Below are positions 19,781 through 32,300 of a DNA stretch of 64,000 nt, piece after piece. Numbering within the stretch: position 1 is the first letter of the stretch; each line of letters starts with the position of its first letter. Made by a program: the position numbers and the translations under genes. The DNA comes from Allacma fusca (lineage: Eukaryota > Arthropoda > Collembola > Symphypleona > Sminthuridae): assembly GCA_947179485.1 (NCBI GenBank), contig OX359245.1, positions 74,511,067 to 74,575,066 on the forward strand, given 5' to 3'. The notes under the pieces are model-generated. The model was not told the origin of the DNA. It made no database searches and worked only from the letters and a program-made list of their open reading frames with translations.

Positions 19781-21855
19781 ATTGAAACGCTTAGCTGACT
19801 TCTCTTTTGCTCCTCTTGCTCATTTTAAAATAACTAGATACAAGCACTAAAAATAAGGACAAACGGCAAGGATATAAGGAAGGTTGCGGTTGCAGGCTTG
19901 TCATGCTTAATGTAAGACTTTTCCTCATTACATTTTGTTGTCGTGAAGGAATAGCAAACTCCTCATAAAAATTTCCTCAAAGCTCATTTCTATTCACAAC
20001 GGAATATTTCTTCGGGACGTTTTTGGATTATGCTTGCACATTTATATCTGTATTGAATTTGTTTACGAAAGTGTATAGAAGCTTCTACAAAAACCTCAAT
20101 CAATAAAGCAGGAAATGACGCACTGATTTCAATAGACTAGTGATCCTGATCTGATCTAGTGGTTTCTCGAGGAGACACGTTACAACAGAGAGAAAAAATT
20201 CAGGCATGGAAAATTTCATACGGGATGGAAGTTTCGTGGCGAGCAGGGATTTTGAAATTGATTGGTCATCTGTTAGGAGGAATTTCAATTGTTTTTGACA
20301 TCATTCAGGAAAATTTGTTCTGTAAACAGGGATTTTGAATTGAAGGACCTTTTTAGCAGGGATTTTTAAATATGTGGACGTCTGGTGGGGAAATATTTTT
20401 TGTCAAACTAAACTTTAAAATTTCGTTTAGCAGGGACTGTTTAACTTAACACCAGGGAAATCAGATTCAGCAGGAATATCTGTAATCTAAATTTATTTTT
20501 CAAGGAGATTTACCAAAATGCAACCGCTGTTTTAAATTTGACAGACTTTTTAAATAATCACAAAATAATAATAGTTGTTTTGCTGAGATATATATAAATA
20601 GTAATATTCTACAAGGAAAACAGAAAAACCCATGGAAATTAGGATTCTCTTTGATAAACAGAAAACCCCGTGTGTATTAGAATTACAGTATGCCAAAGCT
20701 GGGAAAAAAATTACTTTTCCTAAATCCTACATACAATTTATAGATTAAAAAATCCGTGCACTGCACTGATTTGAGCAAACTTCGTTTGCATGTGCTGGAA
20801 AGTGAAACTTGTATTAAAAGGTTTATAGTAAGGTAGGGAAATAGATTTGGATTGTAATCGGTAAAGGTCGCATGTCCGTACGTCAATCCGTTGGAAAGAT
20901 AGCAAATGCAAGATTATTTTGATAATTATATACAGAAAATAATTTTCTGAGGTCAAACGGTTGACCTCAGGTCACCGAAGTTATCAGAAGGCACAACTAG
21001 ATTTCATGACCGATGTTTTGGTGAAGGTCACATGTCCCTACGTCATTCCGTTGTAAAGATATGGCTACCACAAGATTTTGTAGTGACGGACGGACGGACG
21101 GACGGAATACACTCCTGCATAAGAAAGTTTCACTTTCTATAAATTGCATTCACTTTGCATGCATAAAATTTTCCAGAAATTTAATCATACATACATATAA
21201 TATGCAGCATATAAATAAATGTATGGATAAATATGTACACGTGCCTATAAAAGTGTTTGCTGAACATTCTGAACCTTTATAAAAAGTAATGAAGCATGGC
21301 TTTTAAATATATAATTGCGTGTATATAATTAATTAGTTAAGTTTAAAATTATTAATTTCTAGTTACGTGGGTTTCAGTCAAAACGTATAGAAATCGTTTG
21401 CATTGCAGTAAGCATAGGTAATAACAAATGTGAATACACCAGTAGACACAGACCGTGCCAAGAAAATACAGATGGAGCTCGCTGAAGATAAATGGTGCAT
21501 ACATATCTAAATCTCCCGGTCTTTTGTACATACTCGTACATACAATATTCACAGCATACATATATCATAAATGTTTTTAGTAGAAACATACAGACTACAT
21601 ATATTGCGTACAAATATTCGGAAAATGTGTTAACATACATACATAAAAAACTGCGTATATTTATGCATAAATGTAGGATATGTAAGAAATACCTGGAAAA
21701 CCCCTGGATAATATAAATTTTCATGAAAAATATATAATTATTATGGAATTATTATGGAAAACTATGCAAATTGAAAACCCGAATTAGAGACCCATACCAC
21801 CCTGTTTTTCCCAACCAAGTGCCCTTATAAATATTACATGGAGAATTGAAGGTTT
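19781..21855. repeat. Intergenic DNA with CAGGGATTTT words and GACG microsatellite
   Basis: No gene was seen. Around 20170-20480 the phrase (G)CAGGGATTTT recurs several times, the same word that fills the hAT-like element at 62740-63086. At 20860-21060 a segment containing CATGTCC-TACGTCA-TCCGTTG is present twice, and it ends in a GACG microsatellite (21085-21104). From 21480 to 21720 the DNA is rich in ACATACAT. Confidence 0.55.
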
Positions 21856-22165
21856 CATTCACGTGAAGTTTGAATTTTATTCGCGGAAATAAATACCTGC
21901 AAATTACCTGAAATGTCAAGTTCGGGTTCAGGTATTTCATGTACTGCGACCCGAACCTGAACCCGATAAATGATAAAGTGTTCAGGTATTTTGTTTTTAC
22001 CCGAACTTGACGGCAACCCGACCTGAATTTTCAGGTGCGGATCTTGCAAATACCCGCACTCGACCCGAGAATCGGGTACTTTATTTTAGCTGACCCGAAC
22101 CCGACCCGAACCCGACCCGACGGGTATTTTTCAGGTACTACCTGATACTTGCAAGGAGCTCTGGT
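21856..22165. repeat. Degenerate CCCGAA / CCCGACC array
   Basis: A run of variants of ACCCGAAC and ACCCGACC alternates between both orientations (CAGGT, CGGGT). The right edge read on the minus strand begins CAGAGCTCCTTGCAAG, similar to the CAGAGC termini of other hAT-like elements in the window. No matching left terminus or exact target duplication was found, so the element borders are unproved. Confidence 0.5.
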
Positions 22166-23000
22166 TTCAGTAGTGAATTCTATTGCAGACCATATTTGAT
22201 TAGAGCGGTAACAGTTTTGAAACGTGAACCCAAACATTGATTATATTTCCGTAATACTATCTCTGTCAAAAACCATTTTTAAATTCCTTGTGACACAACT
22301 AAACATTTGTAGCATTGCCATTTTTTTGGCATCCTTTGTTGGCAAATGGTCGGTCCGGAAATACACAAAAACAATATTGTAAGTGGACTGTGAATTACTA
22401 ATATGAAATCTCACTATATCGTTTTGCAACTTCAGGTTATTCGATTTTTATTTGTTATAAGTCAAATCCTCATCTCGGATTTACTACCCTAATATCTGTA
22501 AGAATACATTGATAACTGGTTGCGTTATAAATATGCGATTGGTCGAATTACATCTATCAGTAATGAATATTCAAGATAATTATTATTCTCGCAATTATTT
22601 TTCTTTCAACGTTATATTGTACAGAAGACAATTTAGCAATGCTGTCAAACCAGGGATTAGGATGTTTTGCTTCTGATATGGGGTGGCAGGTGGCACTGTA
22701 ATGATGTTTTGACTTCCCGTGTTTACTATCCCACATATCAACATTAATTTCAAAATTTGTTTCGAAAGCATATATCGATTTAATATAGGAATAGTTTTGT
22801 AAAAATGACATCTTCGATTTTATAGCTTTTATCATTTATAATTTTTGTAAAATGTCTTGCTATGAAAAACGTAGCTCTTTATATGAAGATACTGCTAGCA
22901 CAAATGGTTTCAAGTAAAAATAAATGTAGAACAAAAGAATAAGGAAATTGCAGTTTGTAAAAGTGCATGATGTGCGACAACAACCACAAGGAAATCTCAA
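22166..23000. other. Intergenic DNA, nothing recognised
   Basis: AT-rich sequence downstream of the IR-family pseudogene. I saw no supported gene, repeat array or transposon terminus here. Confidence 0.4.
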
Positions 23001-25228
23001 TTACAAAAACAGCCCCACAAACAATGTTGCTCGCAAAGAAGGCGTGTATAGTGCCAGGGCTAGTGAACTCTTCATAGACAGAGCTTTTGGGGCTTTTTCT
23101 ACAATGCTTCTTATTTTGGAGACAACTCTAGGAAATTTGACCCGATCCCATTTTTCCCAAAGCCCATAAAGTCCACTGCTCATCATAGTTCGAGTCCGAT
23201 GGAATGCATGGTCGTATTTTTCTCCAATGAGCACCGGTACTTGGACATACACCGGTCGGCTAAAATACCAATCACTTGTTACCCTCCCATTATGGGCAAA
23301 TTTAAGATTCCTCTCCTTCATCACCCCTTTGACTTTCTCCCAGTAATAGTCCAGTACATTTGAGTACACAACCATTGCAGACTTTTGCGAAGACAGTTTC
23401 TCCTCTAAAATCAATGTAAGGTTATGCCGAGGAAAGCAATTATATTTTCTCTGACGCAAAACACCTCCCTTCTTTTCCCTCAAAAGTGTCCTATCTTGTC
23501 CCGAAACCGTATTCGATACCGCCCTTGTCCGGATAATTGCAATTTACACAAACCCCACCAGTTCCTGGAGAGCAAAGGAAAACCTTTCCCGATTTCATGG
23601 GATTACCTGAGGGAAAGAATAAATTAAAATCCTGCAACTCCTCCAATCGACTCCAATTCGTTTTAAATTCGTTCTCAGTCGTGAAAACAGTTTCCAAGAA
23701 TCCCTTGTAACCATTGGATATCACAATCCCGGTAAGTGTCCAAGCCATGAAAATAATGGCACGGAATTTTGAATGGGAATTTTTTATTTTGGTGAATGCA
23801 ATACTTGAACCTTGTTCCACCAAATGAGCGCACAGGAAAAAGCTCACGTTGAAAATCTCGCAGAATTTTCTACCATCTTTTGAAACATACCCAAACCAGA
23901 GGGAGCCTGACGTGACAACTGTAGCCAGTGCTAGCCCTACCCAAACTTTGAGTTCAAAAGGCTGAAGATAGATGGCGAATTCTGCCTGGAGACCCTCCAC
24001 GCTGTCTGATGTGAGGAAATTAAAACTCTCCGTTTGTGATACTCTTAGGGACTGTGTACTAATGACGTCATACATTTAGGGGGGAGGGGGAGTAGCAGAA
24101 TGAGTGACTTCGGATGACATGAGGAGGGGAGGGGCAAGTGTTGTCTGACATCATACAAAAATAACGAGGGTTTATTGTACTACGTAAAAGCAGTAATCTT
24201 AGATATTTTAGAATTCAGTGGGGTTGACAGAATATGATTTGATGTGATTTTGGGGGAGGGGGTGTTCAAAAGTGGCCAATTTGGAGTGACGTCATTAGTA
24301 CACAGTCCCTTATCACATTACTCTTAAAATCTGGGGGTTGTTTTAAATTCGCGCCGAATAAAATAGTATTTCTCCAATTGTTATTGTTGTCTTCACGCAA
24401 GCCCGCAAGTGTGTCATTACAACTATTGTATGCATTTATGAAATAGTAAACAGTTTCATGTAACCCCCAAGGATTGGTACGACGATTTGGGGATCCAAGG
24501 CATGGTTTGGGCAAGTATTTGTTTTTGAGGGAATAATTAATAAATGGCCACACTAGTGGTTTCCCTCTGTCCGTTACAGATTCAAATACATGTTCCATTT
24601 TTGTAACGCAGCTTTCTGGCAAACATTCAAACGGGAATATAACATTTGGTTTCATCCTCGAACAAGCATAGTATCCGAATATAATTTTGCTTGTACCATT
24701 TACCTTGTCCTGGAATAAAATAAAGACCGGTGTGAAGTAAAATTTAACTTGAACGTTACTAATAGTCGTGTTTGTCAATTGATGTGTTTTGTGGCTGTCG
24801 TAAATTATAATGACCATTTTTGTAAATGCTAGGGAATTTTGTTCAGCCCGATCTATGAAGCTGTTGATTTTATCATTAGTGTGCATGTCCGTCCAGAATT
24901 TCGTTTCAAGATTCGTATTTTGACCGCCCAATGTGATGATCTGGACAAGAGAATGCAAAGACCTGGCTTTGTAAACTCGGACTTCCCATATTTTCGGGAG
25001 TCCCCCGTACTTGTACATATTAAATGCTTCCTTATTCTTCATGGGATACACATGCAAAATTATTGGTGTCCTAATTTTGCTATAATCTACGGGCTCTGCT
25101 ATTTGCACGAACACAACGATGGAATTGAGAAGCTTGCTGGTGATTTTTTGTATGTCAATGTTTTTCATTTCCTCGAGACCGTAGCAAAATTGATTGATTG
25201 TTATAATCCATAGGATTGAAACCTTCAT
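23001..25228 (-). pseudogene. Ionotropic receptor (IR) family chemoreceptor, interrupted
   Basis: This reads as a single large exon on the minus strand. It starts at 25228 with a signal peptide (MKVSILWIITINQFCYGLEE), followed by an extracellular ligand-binding-like region. Then come TM1 after the IR-typical YLQPFELKVWVG (about 23980-23900), TM2 ending VISNGYKGFLETVFTTEN (about 23740-23680), a second lobe, and a final hydrophobic segment near 23060-23000. IRs are variant ionotropic glutamate receptors used in arthropod chemosensation. Two lesions make this copy a pseudogene as sequenced. A 262-bp MITE (24048-24309) splits the reading frame inside the ligand-binding region. There is also a frame change near 23485, just after the CNYPDKGGIEYGFGT stretch. 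Outside these the frames stay open, so decay is recent. A fragment of a paralogue lies at 57255-57460. Confidence 0.75.
24048..24309. mobile_element. PIF/Harbinger-like MITE in IR gene
   Basis: The 262-bp insert has perfect 23-bp terminal inverted repeats that start GGGACTGTGTACTAATGACG. It is flanked by the 3-bp target duplication TTA (24045-24047 and 24310-24312), the PIF/Harbinger pattern. It contains no coding capacity. Near both ends it carries G-rich runs (GGGGGGAGGGGG near 24077, GGGGGAGGGGG near 24252). The IR gene on either side is colinear once the insert and one TTA are set aside, so the gene predates the insertion. Confidence 0.88.
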
Positions 25229-25742
25229 TGTAACAATACGCTTGAATATTTTTTGTATATTCCTTTTATATACAGATCATGTCTTATTTCACAGAACTTA
25301 GCTTATTTAAATGGATTTGGGTACTAATCCTTTCAATTTTGAATATATTAATTTTGCTATATATGTAGTAGTAATTGCAAGCAATTTTTAAGTGCATTTA
25401 GCACCTTCAATAAATATGTTAAACATTTGAACAAATTTCTACTTCACAGTACTTCAGAAGCATGAGAAGTACTGAGTAGTGGTTTGAAATATTTCTAAGT
25501 ATCTAGTGCAATTGATCTTATTATAAGGGGAGTTTATTTTTTAACTGTTTTTAAATGATTATTTTCCAAAAATCAATAAATTAATATAATTTATAAAGTA
25601 ATACAATTACAGGAATAGTAGTCATAGGGTGTCCGAAAGTTTAGACTGTAGTTTAGGTTGTAATGACCGAACCCTGAAGATAACATTGGTGTTTGGCTGT
25701 GAGGAGGATACGTCCTTTTACAGCTTGAGTGCACTTAAAAGT
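25229..25742. other. Upstream region of the IR gene
   Basis: AT-rich DNA upstream of the IR start codon. No other gene was seen and no core promoter could be assigned with confidence. Confidence 0.35.
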
Positions 25743-25849
25743 ATATCCTTGGCTAAATTCTAAAAAGTACAATTTTCATTTCATAACCTATGCCTTTTAA
25801 ATAGGTTCGCAAATGAAAATGGCACCTTTTAGAATTTAGCCAACGATAT
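25743..25849. mobile_element. Short hairpin MITE (about 107 bp)
   Basis: This is almost entirely one inverted repeat. The left arm TTGGCTAAATTCTAAAA (from about 25749) is matched by the right arm TTTTAGAATTTAGCCAA, and pairing continues inward through ATTTTCATTT / AAATGAAAAT and ACCTAT / ATAGGT. It is non-coding. The superfamily cannot be told; the flanks are TA-rich. Confidence 0.7.
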
Positions 25850-26599
25850 GTGTATATACGGGCATTTAATGTCAAAATGAGAGTAATGTGTACACACGTC
25901 TCAACGTAATAAATTACATTTAAGGAAAAATTAAATTAAGGAATATATTTAGTTTATTGAAGAAGAGACCAATTCATTGTCATTCAACAGCCCTCTCAAG
26001 TACTTTGCCTTCATACATTATAATGTAACGGCAAATTGATTGGTGTCAATATCCAGAAAATGATTCCAAAATTGAAAGCACTGAAGAGTTGGATGAGCGC
26101 AAAAAAAACAAGTAGCTACAGTTTGTAATGCCTGGAATAAGTTTGAAAAATCATCAGACAAAAGGAGAAAATCCCAGATTATATTATCACTTGTAATCGT
26201 GGTGAGACAGTTACTATTGAATAACGTCACTAATAGCATTAAATTTTAATCAATAGGATTACTAACCGATTGTAACCGTAACTGCATGATTCATTAACCG
26301 ATAGCGAAGACAAAAACTGAAATGTCGCTGCCCTAACGCTTGAGTAAATAACATACGTAAACGCAATTTTTCAGTTATCATATTACTGGACCAACCCTTG
26401 GAAATCGTATGAGGTGAGATTCCAATCGGCTAAAGTCCATTTAGAATGATTTTACAGGAGACACGAAAAACCTGTAATTGTCAATTCCAAACGGTTAAAA
26501 ATTACGTCCTGCCAATTTAAAAATACAGAGTACAGTAACAGTGTTCTGGCCAAGACTCTTTGACTTGAATAAGACATAATATGAAGTTTGTTGACTTAG

Positions 26600-29319
26600 T
26601 GTAGTTTAATTTTTTTTAAATTAAAATCGAATTTAAAATTGTAAGACTTTGCCCCTTCCAGTGTTTTCCTTCTTTGAGCACTTACTTTTCAATAAAATTC
26701 GTTTGTCAACTTTTATGAATTTCTGTGGGTAAAATCAATAGTATGCTACTGTAAATGAGAGTTAAAGAATGGTGTTTCAATATACTAATCCAAAGACATG
26801 TTTATTTTTACTCAAATAGAAGTAATTATGTGTATTTCAGTGAAAATTGGGAGGACTCACACTTAATAATATTATTATCATCCGTTACCTCTCACAGTAC
26901 TCAACCTCTGCTATTACGCAATCTCCATTGCACTGATCTCATGTTAAGGAAAAGCTACCCCGTAAGCATATAGTCAGTGCTTAAGAATAAGCATGAGGAA
27001 AATTTTCCTGGAAGTAAACATGAGCACTGCTGTGCCAATATTTATCAAAAGTACAACTGCGAGACCAGCAATTATTCCAAGTTTCCATGTGTAATAATTT
27101 CAAAAGCTCCAACCCAATTGCAATTAAGCGGACACCGTGTGAATAGGCTTGATGAGTTGTCGGGGTCAATCACAAATAATGATCGGTAATCATTAATTGC
27201 TATTAATAATCGTCCATATCACTGGATTGCGTAATTTCTATCTGACGGGCACGTTTCAATAACGATGGGATCCATATTTCTCGTTTTGAGGTATGTATGT
27301 GTTCAATCATAGTGGAAATCTGTGGAAAACACACGAGCTTGTTTGTGTGACCAATCAATTTCTAGTTCAGTATGAGAAGGTAATTTTATCTTGACTGCTT
27401 GGAACATGAAAGACAAACTTGAAAATATTCTCAAGACCAAAATGAGTGCAAGCAGTGCAAGCAGGTATATGTATTGTCACCAGCGAACAACGCTTGACCT
27501 GTGAACTGGTGAGATCTGGATGCTTGGGAATGAGAGCACATGAACAGGATATATGTACTTTGCAGTTATTATAACAAGAAACCAGTTTAAACGCAAATAC
27601 TGCAGGTGAAGTCATACAAGGGCATATTTTTAAAGACAACCATGCGAAATGCCGTGGAAAGAAACTCTGCTTACATTACAACGTGCATGGCTTACTATAA
27701 CAAGTAACACAGGCACCATGCCCTTTGGATTTCGGGATCGTTCTAGAATTTGACCCTCTAACCAATCAAAAGCGAGAGTCAGTCTATGTAAAAAAAATAA
27801 TGATCCAACAACGAGCTCTTAAATAACCAGACTCACCATGAGTGTGGCGGATTCTATGATGATTTCCCCTCCACCAAAAAAATTATAAGTTTTTTGATAT
27901 TAGTTTGACGAATTTGAATACCCCGCCCAAATTTCTACATGTATTTCAAAATTTCGTTAGAAATGATTTTACTTTTTGATTTTTTTTCCAAGCAATAATT
28001 GCTTATCTAATTATTAGACTTCTTTTTATTGAGAGAATATTTAGGCCACATCCTGGTCAGAATGTACTGCGGTGTTTCGAATTGCACAATCCCCAAAGCT
28101 CCCAAATTGTGTTTTTTCGAAATTTTGAAGACAAATGAACATGAGCTTGTTTAAAAAAAATTTATCGACAACTTCATCCAAAGACAATTTGTTCTGAGGG
28201 GAAGGGCCAAGCCTCAGATGATTCATTCTAGACTTATATTTAAAAAAATGATACAAATTTATGGGTTGTTAAATGAATGTAACGTGTTTGTTTAACTAGT
28301 AAGTGATACCTTCCTGATTTTATAAAAATGCTGGATGAAGTACTGGGCCTTGTAAATTTAATGAATTCTAGGCTTGGTGCAAACACAAGCACAAAAATAA
28401 GAGAAAAGTTTCTTTTAGTGCAATTCTAAAATACAGAAAAATGTGTGTGTAGTAAAGTTTAGCGTGTTTCCTGGAAGTGACAAAATCAGACTCTTATATG
28501 TTGAAAAAGAGAGCAATTCCTATAGAAGCTCTCTCTCTCTCTGAGAAAAAATCCAGCGTTCTTTTCTTAACCTTTAATTGGAGGAAAAATATCGCATGAG
28601 CCAGGAACTTCCAATAAGGTAGGAGGTCAATAGTACGGGAAGGTAAGGATTAGGAATCTTTAAGAGATTGTGGTTGAAAACCTAGGGATTTACAAAGGAA
28701 TCTCATTTGCATATTGATAGTGCACAAAGTCCTTCACTTATTTTTTTTCTTTTGGCTGGCCTAAGCACAACGTATGTATTTGAAAATACTTCCGTGACGA
28801 GCAATGGAAAGTTCCACGCTACCTCGGAAACTGGGAATCAAAATGTTGTAGTTATTATTGTGCAAATAATCATGACCTGAATTAGATCAACATTATTTGC
28901 AATGTAATTATTAACAAGGGTTTTGTTAATAATTGTATCAAGCATGTGAGTACGCATGCAGTTTTCATTAGTAACCTGATATTGTAAACAGGTGGTAATT
29001 GTATGCATGTTAAGTGCATATTTACAATGTGCTGGCAAGTTCAGAAATATGCACTTAGCTGAACACGTGCCCAAGGTCAAATTGAAATACTGGCTATTTA
29101 CTTATACCTACAGTTGAAATTACAGCTATTCTTGTATACAATTAAGACTAAGTGTGTTCAGTCTGGGTTCTCGGATTTGATTCGCCATAATAATACAGGG
29201 GGTTCACATTAGAGCTAATCTAAAGTAGTTTCATTTAAAATTTGAGTCGAATTTAAAATTTTGTTGAAATCACGTTAACTGTAATTGGTTTCAGTTCATC
29301 TGAAAAAAATTACGGAAAT
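26600..29319. repeat. Duplicated upstream block of the Sec14-like unit
   Basis: No gene was seen here. Several stretches recur, diverged, upstream of the other Sec14-like copies. GTTGTCGGGG near 27155 matches 39925 and 58740; the GGTAATTTT-TGACTGCTTGGAACAT stretch near 27380 matches 40140 and 58940; the block at 28100-28220 resembles 40430 and 59270. The block immediately before the start codon (about 29205-29319) is shared by all four copies. It is best read as the non-coding part of a segmentally duplicated unit. Confidence 0.6.
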
Positions 29320-32300
29320 ATGTCCAGTCCGGATTCAAAAGAAATTGAGTTAATTTCGCAGGTTTGTACAGTTTAGTACAGAGCTGCGTTCATGTCAAGT
29401 TATTTTAGACAGCTTGACTTGAACTTGAACTTGAAAAAATTGTCTAAACGAGGTATCCATACTTACACTTGATTAATCAAGTTTCTCAAGCAACTTGAGT
29501 AAGTTCATTTTATAGAACCTGTTCAAAGTCAAGTTATTTTAAATAACTTGGCTTGAACTTGAACTTGTCTTGAACTTGACTTGAACTTGACTTGAACTTG
29601 AACTTGAAAAAATTATCTAAACGAGGTATCCATACTTACACTTGATTAATCAAGTTTCTCAAGCAACTTGAGTATTCAGTAAGTTCATTTTATAGAACTT
29701 GAACACAACTTGACGTTTAAGTTGGACACATAACTTTATTTGAATTTGATTATTCAAGTATTTGTTTCGCAAATAAACAAATAATCTTAGAAATTTCGTC
29801 CGCAATTATTGCAGGTAATAATGATTAGGTTGTAATTAGGAAAAACTAAGTGGCATGCGGAATCCTTAAGTTTAAAATTACTAAAAGGTTTAAAATACTT
29901 GATCAAATAACTGTAAACATTGTAGTCTAATCTAATTTACTAATTTTCACTACTAAGCGGTTAGCAATCATATTATTGGCCTGTTCACATTAGTGTTGCA
30001 CTCATCTGGTGATTGCAACCAACCGTCTTCGTCTTCGTCTATAGGTGTAATACGAATTTGAGATTCAAATTTCCGCACGCTTTTTTATGGGCTGAGCCAG
30101 CAATAACTGGCTAAATAATTTATTAAAATTATTTTGTTTAAATTAAAAAAAATATTGAAGCATTATACATTAGCAAGAGCGGCGACATTGCCACGGGCAG
30201 CCGTCTACCAACAAGACGACCCACTCTTTCAAATTATAAGAACGAATTATTTTAAAAAAATCATTAAAGCAAATTTAAATTTAAAAATCATTTTACCGTA
30301 TGTTAGTCTACAATTTTACTAGGGTTGTGCTACTATGATGTATTTGCACACAACTATTTACTGTCTGCCCTATTTACATGCCTCGCTGAGCTGTGCAGTG
30401 CTCTTCCTTATAAAACAAGAAGTCGGAAATTTTAATCATTCCACGCTTTCAAAGTATGGAAACAGGGCACAAGAATTATTCTTGACCTCGACCACTGGGC
30501 ATCGTGGAGGCGGCATTGGAATAAAAACAAACACAAAGATGCCATTATTATGTTAATCGACGCCCAATATAGTTTTTATGGGGATGCAATGATGTCACTA
30601 ATTAGGCAATGCCTACATTGCTTTTCACTGAGTAAAACTCAAGTTATACTTAAGTTTTATTCAAGTACTTCCATTCAGTGTGCTTGAACTTGACTTGATT
30701 TTGTAATCAAGTAATAAATTATTAACTTGTACTTGAATTTAAAAATTCAAATTAAAATATAATTATAATTTCACTTGAAATTGATGTTCAAGTTTCTAGT
30801 TACAAAATCGTCTGCACTTGACTTGACTTGACACGAGCTTAAACTGTTCCAGTTTTACTTGAACTTGAACTGTTCCACTTTTACTTGAACTTGAACTGTT
30901 CAAGTTTTACTTGAACTTGAACTGTTCCAGTTTTACTTGAACTTGAACTGTTCAAGTTTTACTTGAACTTGAACTGTTCCAGTTTTACTTGAACTTGAAC
31001 TGTTCAATGTTTTACTTGAACTTGAACGCAGCTCTGGTTTCGTACCCATGCTAAAGATTTTAATCAGTAGAGGACCTTTTATATGACAGAATTAAATTTG
31101 GATTCGTACGTCAAACTTTCAGTTTTAAATGAACTTGTATGTACATGTTGTGTAATCCGTAAACTATAGTTTCGGCAGCGGGTGTCAGACCTAAACCTGA
31201 AAGGGAGATTTTTAGATGATCATGATCTTCTTCGTTGGATTCGGGGTAAGTTGATTTCAATAACTTATACCTCTAGCCAAATGATAGATTACGGTCTCTA
31301 TCAATTCTCAGTTTTAAATTTAAAATTCAACCCTCAATTTTCCAGCCAGGAATCATAACTTGGATCAAGCGGAGAAGATGATTCGAGAGGTATTTATTTG
31401 AACATTCTTTAAAAATCTTGAAGAACTACAAGCTCTATAATTTGACTTTCTAACTGTTCCTTATCAATCAAGTCCATCAAATGGAGAGAAAACTACGACA
31501 TTGACAACATTCTAACCTGGAACCCACCTGAGAGATTTTTAAAAGAACTGCCCCTGGAGTTTCTGGGCTATGACAATGAGAACTCTCCTGGTAAAAATTA
31601 ATATGGTAGCACCTGTGTTATGGAAATTGGGGCAAGAAATGCATAGCCCAGTTCATGCGATAGGCATTAATTCCAGAAATACATATATCAGGAGGTTTTT
31701 TGCAAGTCGGATTTTGCTTGTCTAATTTTGACTCTTTGTTATTTAACAGTGGTGGTAGCGCCATATGGGAAGTGGGATCTGAAGAAATGTGCGGACTTAG
31801 GGGAGAAAGAAGAATTTGTAAAATACTGCGACCAACTCTTTGAATTTTTACTTAGTAAAATGGAAGGAAAGAAGAAACCAAACGGGGACCCCGTGACTCA
31901 GTTCGTGATTATCCTAGACTTTAAAGGATTAGCATACAGAACATTAGCCAGTGTAGGAGGTTAGTTTTTCCAAAACATAGGTCATGTAAATTCAAGTAAG
32001 GATAAACTAGACCCATGTACTATGTCCACAGACACTCACGCATGTCCAATGTCCATGCTGCTGTAATCAGTGCAAAGTAATTCTATAATGTGAATATACC
32101 AAATTTACAGCGGTCGACATGTCCTTAAAAGCAGTTCGGAGCTTTGAAGCCAATCAACCTGAAACATTGAAAGCTATGTATCAGATTAACAGTAAGTTTA
32201 TTGCATTTATTGTGTGTAGTAGAAAGTATAGATTATAATTTCTATCAGGATTAGTGGTCAAACTAGTTCAGTTTGGTTCATAAAATTCAGTTCAGTTAGC

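Noticed and set aside
21480-21724. Overlapping open frames on both strands around 21.4-21.7 kb
   Set aside because: The DNA is ACATACAT-rich low complexity and the translations are Tyr/Ile/Cys-rich without any recognisable domain.
21895-22172. 8-bp duplication GTTTCATT / GTTTCAGT around the CCCGAA array
   Set aside because: The left octamer is not followed by a terminus resembling CAGAGCTCC, so the match is probably chance.
28041-28256. Minus-strand 71-residue frame MYHFFKYKSR
   Set aside because: The segment is conserved in duplicated upstream blocks (40.4 and 59.3 kb) but the frame is not kept there, so it is non-coding duplicated DNA.
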